A stretch of 64,000 nucleotides of DNA. Source: Rhizobiaceae bacterium. GTDB taxonomy: Bacteria > Pseudomonadota > Alphaproteobacteria > Rhizobiales > Rhizobiaceae. The stretch spans positions 1,027,001-1,091,000 of the forward strand of contig JAILWO010000001.1 in the NCBI GenBank assembly GCA_025698895.1. The letters are read 5' to 3'. The position numbers and the translations under genes were made by a program. The stretch's first letter is position 1. Each line of letters begins with the position of its first letter. The notes beneath the pieces are model-generated. The model worked only from the letters and a program-made list of their open reading frames with translations. It did not search any database and was not told the origin of the DNA. Below, piece by piece: positions 59,238-64,000 of this stretch.

Positions 59238-60428
59238 ATGAACGCACCCGTCAAGCAGCATCTGATCGACCCCGAGATCTGCATCCGGTGCCACACCTGC
59301 GAGGAGGCGTGTCCGATCGACGCCATCACCCATGACGACAACAACGTCGTGGTGGACGCCTCGATCTGCAATTTCTGCATGAACTGCATCGCGCCCTGTC
59401 CCACCGGATCGATCGACAACTGGCGCGTGGTGGCCACGCCCTATTCGCTCGAGGAGCAGCTCGAATGGATAGAGCTGCCGCCGCAGGAGGACCTCGCCGA
59501 AGACGGCGCGGACGGCACGATCGAGGCGCTCGACGACGAGGTCGCCGCGCTTCTGGCCGAAGCCCATGCCGGCGCCGGCGGCGCGGCCAGGGCGCCGGCT
59601 TCCGCCTCCAAGCCCAGCGTCAACCTGTTCACCGCCGCCAATCCGGCCGTCGCGACCGTCCAGGGCAACTGGCGGCTGACGGCCGAGACAGCCGATTCGG
59701 ACGTGCGCCACATCATCCTCGACCTCGGCGCCACGCCCTTCCCGATCCTGGAGGGCCAGTCGGTCGGCATCGCGCCGCCCGGCACGGACGCGAACGGCCG
59801 CCCCCATCGCATGCGGCTTTATTCGGTCTCGTCGCCGCGGGACGGCGAGCGGCCCAACACCAACAATCTGGCGCTGACGGTCAAGCGCGAGCCGCATGGC
59901 GTGGCGTCCAACTATGTCTGCGACCTGAAGAGGGGCGACCAGGTCCGGCTGACCGGTCCCTTCGGCTCGACCTTCCTGATGCCGAACGACGCCTCCGCCG
60001 ACATTCTGATGATCTGCACCGGCACCGGCTCGGCGCCCTTCCGGGGCTTCACCATGCGCCGCCAGCGCACCGTTTCGGGCGCGTCCGGCCGCATGACGCT
60101 GGTCTTCGGGGCGCGCACGCCAGATTCGCTGCCCTATTTCGGCCCGCTCAAGAAGGTGCCCGACGCGATATTGGCCAAGCATCTCGTCTTTTCGCGCGTG
60201 GAGAACAGCCCGAAGGAATATGTCCAGGACCGCATGCGCGCCGAGAAGGAAACCGTTGCCGCCATGCTGAAATCCGGCTCCACCCATGTCTATGTCTGCG
60301 GGCTGAAGGCCATGGAGGCCGGCGTCGAACAGGCCTTCGAGGACATCGCGCGCGGCGCGGGGCTGGACTGGAAGACCGTCCGCGACACCATGCGCGCGGA
60401 AGGCCGTTATCATGTCGAGACCTATTGA
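59238..60428 (+). CDS. boxA: Benzoyl-CoA epoxidase reductase subunit BoxA
   Basis: NADPH-dependent flavoprotein reductase that feeds BoxB, 396 residues. The N-terminus has two 4Fe-4S ferredoxin motifs: C15, C18, C21, C25 and C44, C47, C50, C54. A linker (about 75-125) leads to a ferredoxin-NADP reductase domain: [14 protein letters not shown] for [16 protein letters not shown] and [14 protein letters not shown] for NADP, and a C-terminus ending in [11 protein letters not shown] 59238 overlaps the edge of a palindrome that holds the ribosome-binding site. Confidence 0.96.
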   Translation: MNAPVKQHLIDPEICIRCHTCEEACPIDAITHDDNNVVVDASICNFCMNCIAPCPTGSIDNWRVVATPYSLEEQLEWIELPPQEDLAEDGADGTIEALDDEVAALLAEAHAGAGGAARAPASASKPSVNLFTAANPAVATVQGNWRLTAETADSDVRHIILDLGATPFPILEGQSVGIAPPGTDANGRPHRMRLYSVSSPRDGERPNTNNLALTVKREPHGVASNYVCDLKRGDQVRLTGPFGSTFLMPNDASADILMICTGTGSAPFRGFTMRRQRTVSGASGRMTLVFGARTPDSLPYFGPLKKVPDAILAKHLVFSRVENSPKEYVQDRMRAEKETVAAMLKSGSTHVYVCGLKAMEAGVEQAFEDIARGAGLDWKTVRDTMRAEGRYHVETY

Positions 60429-60485
60429 GGCGGGGATGCCGATGAGGCCAGTCTCGTACCCGCCGACAGCGATTCGGGCTTCGCC

Positions 60486-61388
60486 ATGAACACCAATGTC
60501 CATATTCCCGTTGCCGTCGATGGCGACAGCCGGGGCGCCCAGGCGTTTCTGGCGCGCGTCGGCGACCGGGTGCGTGCCGCGCGGACGGCGCGCGGCCTCT
60601 CGCGCAAGGCGCTGTCGGAACGGTCCGACGTCTCGCAACGCTATCTGGCGCAACTCGAGGCCGGCGACGGAAACATCTCCATTGCGCTTTTGCGCCGCGT
60701 CGCCGAAGCGCTCGACCAACCGGTGGAGTGGTTCGTCGGCGAGCACGGGCCGGGCGGGGTCGAATTCGCCGAACTCGCCGCGCTCTACGCCCGGTCCTCC
60801 CCGGGACGCCGCGCCGAGGCGCTGGCCGCGCTGCGCGCGCCCGATCCGCGGGCGGACGCCCGTGGCGGCCGCATCGCCCTGATCGGCCTGCGCGGCGCCG
60901 GCAAGTCGACGCTGGGGCGGATGGTGGCTGCCCGCCTGGGCCTGCCGTTCCAGGAACTCAATGCCCGCATCGAGGACGCCAGCGGCATGCCGGTCAACGA
61001 GCTGATCGCGCTTTACGGCCAGGAGGGCTACCGCCGCCTCGAACGTCAGGCGCTCGACGAGATCGCCGACGAACAGGACAGGCTGGTGCTCGCGGTGGCC
61101 GGCGGCATCGTCTCGGAAACCGACACGTTCGACCTGCTCCTGTCGCGCTACCACACGATCTGGCTCAAGGCCGAGCCGGAGGAGCATATGGCGCGCGTGC
61201 GCGCCCAAGGCGATCTTCGGCCCATGGCCGGCAATCCGGCCGCAATGGACGAGCTCAAATCTATCCTCAGGAGCCGGGAGGCGCTCTATGCCCGCGCGCC
61301 CGTCCATCTCGACACGGCCGGCCGCACGCTGGATCGCAGCCTGGAGGATCTCGCCGCCGCGATCAGCCGGCTCGGCTTCGCCGGCTGA
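60486..61388 (+). CDS. boxR: Benzoyl-CoA-responsive regulator BoxR/BzdR-type (XRE domain + shikimate-kinase-like domain)
   Basis: Transcriptional repressor of box genes, 300 residues. The N-terminal XRE helix-turn-helix is VGDRVRAARTARGLSRKALSERSDVSQRYLAQLEAGDGNISIALLRRVAEAL (about 25-76). The C-terminal half is shikimate-kinase-like with Walker A GLRGAGKST (134-142). This fusion is the hallmark of BzdR/BoxR, where the kinase fold senses benzoyl-CoA and has lost kinase use. It closes the box cluster, 57 bases after boxA, so it probably forms a feedback loop. Confidence 0.94.
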   Translation: MNTNVHIPVAVDGDSRGAQAFLARVGDRVRAARTARGLSRKALSERSDVSQRYLAQLEAGDGNISIALLRRVAEALDQPVEWFVGEHGPGGVEFAELAALYARSSPGRRAEALAALRAPDPRADARGGRIALIGLRGAGKSTLGRMVAARLGLPFQELNARIEDASGMPVNELIALYGQEGYRRLERQALDEIADEQDRLVLAVAGGIVSETDTFDLLLSRYHTIWLKAEPEEHMARVRAQGDLRPMAGNPAAMDELKSILRSREALYARAPVHLDTAGRTLDRSLEDLAAAISRLGFAG

Positions 61389-61422
61389 CTAGCGGTTTGT
61401 TTCCGACATTTGCGCCAGGGGC

Positions 61423-61968
61423 TCACCCGTCCTGTTTCGCCGGCCTGACCGGCGGCCACATGCGCGAGAACACGCCGTCCTTGAGCACCAGCCCGTGAAA
61501 TGCCGCGGCCGCCACATGCAGCGCAATCAGCACAATCAGCCCGTACTTTGCGGTGGCGTGGATGAATTTCGCCTGTTCGGCCCGCGCCTCGTCGCGCGAC
61601 AGGAGCGGCTCGATGCCGATCGCGTCGAGCAGGTCGATCGGAAAGCCGCCCGAGGTGACGCGCACATAGCCGCTTACCGCCATGACGACGAGGAAGACGT
61701 AGAGGCCGAGATGCGTGGCATAGGCGGCGAGCTTCTGGAGCGGCGGCACGCTGTCCGGCAGAGGCGGCGCGGGATGCGTCAGGCGCCACGCGATACGAAA
61801 CGCCACCAGAACCAGCAGGATCGCTCCGCACGATTTGTGGAAGATGAACAGCCGGTCCTGCAGCGGGCGCTCGATCTCCTGCGTCATGATGAGCCCTGCC
61901 GCGATCATGGCCAGGACGAGCACCGCCATGATCCAGTGCAGCAGCCTGGCCGTGGTTCCGAACGTCAT
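61423..61968 (-). CDS. Cytochrome b561 family protein
   Basis: Four-helix diheme b-type cytochrome of the inner membrane, 181 residues. Histidines expected to bind heme occur in TARLLHWIMAVLVLAMI, LFIFHKSCGAILLVLVAF and the last helix LIVLIALHVAAAAFHGLVLKDGV. Such proteins pass electrons from quinol to periplasmic acceptors or superoxide (CybB-like). ATG 61968 has GGGAGA upstream. Convergent with boxR; the longer frame upstream is spurious. Confidence 0.9.
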   Translation of the reverse strand: MTFGTTARLLHWIMAVLVLAMIAAGLIMTQEIERPLQDRLFIFHKSCGAILLVLVAFRIAWRLTHPAPPLPDSVPPLQKLAAYATHLGLYVFLVVMAVSGYVRVTSGGFPIDLLDAIGIEPLLSRDEARAEQAKFIHATAKYGLIVLIALHVAAAAFHGLVLKDGVFSRMWPPVRPAKQDG

Positions 61969-62087
61969 GGCTGATCTCCCCCGGGAAGATGATACACCAC
62001 AATGACCCGCCGCGCGCCGCTTGGGAAGCGATCGCGATCGCGCTATCATGCTTGCCGGCTCAGGAACGCGTTCCATGGTTTGCCGGC

Positions 62088-62831
62088 ATGAGGAACCAAC
62101 CGATACCGGACGTGGCGTTGCGGAACGGCAGGATGCGGGGCGCGCAGCGCTCGGCGCTGGCCGCCATATCCGCCACGGCTGCTCTTCTCGCCCTCGCGCT
62201 GTGGCTGGCGGCACCCGGTGTCGTTCCGGCCACGCTGGGGCTGGCTCTGTTCGGCTTGATCGGGGCCGTTGTGCTGGCGCGCGTCGAGACGTCCCACCCA
62301 TTCCCGGATTTCGGGCCGGCGAACCGCGTCACGCTTGGTCGCGCCGCACTCGCCTGCCTGCTGGCGACGCTGGTGGTCATGGAGGCGATGGCGATCCCGC
62401 TTCTCGCCTTCCTGGCGACCGTCATCATCCTGATGCTCGACGGCGTCGACGGCTGGATCGCACGCCGCACGGGCACGGTCTCGCGCTTCGGCGCGCGCTT
62501 CGACATGGAGGTCGACGCGCTCCTGGTTCTCATTCTCTCGGCCGCGGCCTGGCTGGATGGCAAGGCGGGCATATGGGTGCTGCTGCTCGGCCTCATGCGC
62601 TATGCCTTCGTTCTGGCGGGGGCAGTGTGGCCGGCGCTCGCGGCGGACCTGCCGCCTTCAGGGCGCCGCAAGTTCGTCTGCGTCGTCCAGATCTGCATTC
62701 TGGCCGCGCTGCTGTTGCCGCAGGTCACGCAGCCCCTGTCGGCCTGGCTGGCGCTCGCCGCGCTGATTGCGCTTGCATGGTCCTTCGCGGTCGACGTCGC
62801 CTGGCTGCTGCGGCGGTCGGCGCGCGCATGA
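62088..62831 (+). CDS. CDP-alcohol phosphatidyltransferase family protein
   Basis: Integral membrane enzyme transferring a phosphatidyl or similar group from a CDP-alcohol, about 247 residues, six helices. The catalytic signature DG-x2-AR-x8-G-x3-D-x3-D is present as DGWIARRTGTVSRFGARFDMEVD, just after ILMLDGVD. The start is uncertain: ATG 62088, ATG 62133 or ATG 61989, none with a strong ribosome site. It overlaps the next gene by four bases (ATGA). Product lipid unknown. Confidence 0.85.
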   Translation: MRNQPIPDVALRNGRMRGAQRSALAAISATAALLALALWLAAPGVVPATLGLALFGLIGAVVLARVETSHPFPDFGPANRVTLGRAALACLLATLVVMEAMAIPLLAFLATVIILMLDGVDGWIARRTGTVSRFGARFDMEVDALLVLILSAAAWLDGKAGIWVLLLGLMRYAFVLAGAVWPALAADLPPSGRRKFVCVVQICILAALLLPQVTQPLSAWLALAALIALAWSFAVDVAWLLRRSARA

Positions 62832-63565
62832 TCTCCCCGCGCGCCGCGCTGGGCTTCGCGCGCTCGCTCGTCATCTACCGCGCCCGGCCCTGGCGGATCG
62901 CGCGTCTCGCCAAGTTCTACAGGCGCTTCATCTCACCCGGCGACCTCGCCTTCGACATAGGCGCCCATGTCGGCAACCGTTCGCTGGCGCTGGCAAGCGC
63001 TGGCGCGCGCGTCGTCGCGCTCGAGCCGCAGTCGCCGTTCTCGCAATTTCTCGCGCGCACCATGCCGTCCGCCGTCACCGTCCTGCCGCTGGCCGCGGGA
63101 CCGTCAGAGGGTGAAGCCAGGCTGGCCGTCTCAAGCCTGCATCCGACCGTTTCCTCGATGGCACAAGGCTTCGGTGCCGCCATGGCACGCGATCCCGGCT
63201 TCCGCGGGGTCGCCTGGGACAGCGAGCAGGCGGTCCGCGCCACGACGCTGGATGCTCTGATCGCCCGTTTCGGACATCCCGCCTTCGTCAAGATCGACGT
63301 CGAGGGGTTCGAGGCGGACGTGCTGGCCGGCCTGTCGTCGCCGGTGCGGACCATCGCCTTCGAGGCTTTGCCCGCCGCGCCTGAGGTGACGCGCGCCTGT
63401 GTCGAGCGCCTGTCCTCGCTCGGCGATTACCGGTTCAACCTCGTTTCGGGCGAGCGCCTTGCCTTCGCATTGCCCGAATGGGGAGACGGAGCCGCGGTGC
63501 TGGCCGCCGCATCCGACGCGGCACGGTCCGGCGACGTCTATGCCCGTCTGGCTCACGAATCATGA
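62828..63565 (+). CDS. FkbM family methyltransferase
   Basis: SAM-dependent O-methyltransferase of the FkbM type, 245 residues. The SAM-binding segment is LAFDIGAHVGNRSLALASAGARVVALEPQ (about 38-66), and the FkbM motif TTLDALIARFGHPAFVKIDVEGFEADVLAGL follows near residues 138-168. FkbM enzymes often methylate sugars or lipid headgroups of surface glycans. ATGA overlap with the CDP-alcohol phosphotransferase gene suggests a joint role in envelope lipid or glycan synthesis. Confidence 0.9.
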   Translation: MISPRAALGFARSLVIYRARPWRIARLAKFYRRFISPGDLAFDIGAHVGNRSLALASAGARVVALEPQSPFSQFLARTMPSAVTVLPLAAGPSEGEARLAVSSLHPTVSSMAQGFGAAMARDPGFRGVAWDSEQAVRATTLDALIARFGHPAFVKIDVEGFEADVLAGLSSPVRTIAFEALPAAPEVTRACVERLSSLGDYRFNLVSGERLAFALPEWGDGAAVLAAASDAARSGDVYARLAHES

Positions 63566-63662
63566 GACGCGGCGCGCTCAACCCTTCGTCAGTTGACGCG
63601 CTGGCGTCATGGCCCATCATTAGCCGGTATCTGAGCCTTTCCGGCTCGCCTGGGGGAGGACG

Positions 63663-64000
63663 ATGACCCGGTTTCAGGATGGTTCCCCGCGCCAACCGGG
63701 CCGGGGCGCGCCGATGCGCCGGGCGCTGGCGATTCTGGCGGCGCTGTGTGTTCTCTACCTCGCACTTGCCGCGCCGAACCATCCGGGCGCGGCCACGCCC
63801 GGCGCCTTCGCCAACTTTCCCTATGAACTGCCGCTGCTCGCCGCCTTCCTGTTCGGCGTCGCCTTCCTGCCGCGCGGCAGGCGCGCGCTCCGGCTTGCCG
63901 TGGTCGCGCTGCTCATTGTGGTGCTTGCGTTGAAGGCGGCCGATTTCGCGATGTTCACGGCGCTCAACCGGCCGTTCAACCTCGCCTATGATCTGCCCTT
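63663..64000 (+). CDS. Membrane protein, N-terminal part (3' end cut by window edge)
   Basis: Open frame of 112 codons running off the window, starting at ATG 63663 with GGAGG three bases ahead. It encodes hydrophobic helices (ALAILAALCVLYLALAA, LPLLAAFLFGVAFLP, LRLAVVALLIVVLALKAADFAMFTALNRPFNLAYDLP). The last stretch recalls the membrane part of sulfatase/phosphoethanolamine-transferase-like proteins found beside such lipid genes, but the catalytic region is outside the window. Continues the envelope-lipid group, 97 bases after fkbM. Confidence 0.65.
   Translation, partial: MTRFQDGSPRQPGRGAPMRRALAILAALCVLYLALAAPNHPGAATPGAFANFPYELPLLAAFLFGVAFLPRGRRALRLAVVALLIVVLALKAADFAMFTALNRPFNLAYDLP

Noticed and set aside
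62028-62041. GCGATCGCGATCGC palindrome upstream of the CDP-alcohol phosphatidyltransferase
   Set aside because: Built from GATCGC repeats common in GC-rich DNA; no positional evidence for regulation.

Overview
The window is a GC-rich chromosomal segment with very short intergenic gaps and many 1-4 base stop/start overlaps. Gene content and order point to an alphaproteobacterium of the Hyphomicrobiales (Rhizobiales), probably Phyllobacteriaceae-like. Supporting marks are an Irr-type iron regulator divergent from fabA-fabB-fabI, a rimP-nusA-ylxR-infB-rbfA-truB operon, a dapD/dapE/argB neighbourhood and a RIME-like intergenic element. The placement is inferred from gene content only. I found no tRNA, rRNA, CRISPR array, insertion sequence or prophage.

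Layout. 1-4434: dipeptide-type ABC importer (first permease cut by the window edge) fused into an operon with an M19 dipeptidase. 4497-6137: a GFA/CENP-V-like zinc protein and a 4-TM membrane protein divergent from a TetR regulator. 6295-10235: gyrB and an orphan cytochrome P450. 10559-18479: Tad/Flp pilus assembly operon cpaB-cpaC-cpaD-cpaE-cpaF-tadB-tadC, without a pilin or prepilin peptidase and preceded by a CtrA-like site. 18492-28904: 2-hydroxyacid dehydrogenase, secreted SH3 protein, irr, fabABI, a GGDEF/EAL protein with a broken GGDEF motif, an RsmC-like methyltransferase, pnp and rpsO. 29068-39096: corA, the truB-rbfA-infB-ylxR-nusA-rimP operon with a promoter and a terminator-like hairpin in its leader, then fmt-truA.

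39090-49282: an Lrp/MFS exporter pair, dapE, a PfpI protein, DUF805, dapD, a LOG-family protein, a pyrimidine-5'-nucleotidase-like HAD protein, a DMT transporter, a HigBA-like toxin-antitoxin pair whose toxin has no ATG/GTG/TTG start, and argB. 49451-52914: a two-domain protein joining a papain-like cysteine peptidase to an alpha/beta-hydrolase, then an amidase. 53003-55650: ECF sigma factor, membrane anti-sigma factor, secreted fasciclin protein and Tat-like exported MsrB, which look like an envelope-stress group. 55857-61388: boxC-boxB-boxA-boxR, the core of aerobic benzoyl-CoA epoxidation, with a RIME-like element between boxB and boxA and a repeated octamer in the boxC promoter region. 61423-64000: cytochrome b561, CDP-alcohol phosphatidyltransferase, FkbM methyltransferase and the start of a membrane protein.

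The least ordinary items are the peptidase/hydrolase fusion, the CTG-start toxin, the rimP leader hairpin, the partial Tad locus and the regulatory sequences around the box genes.
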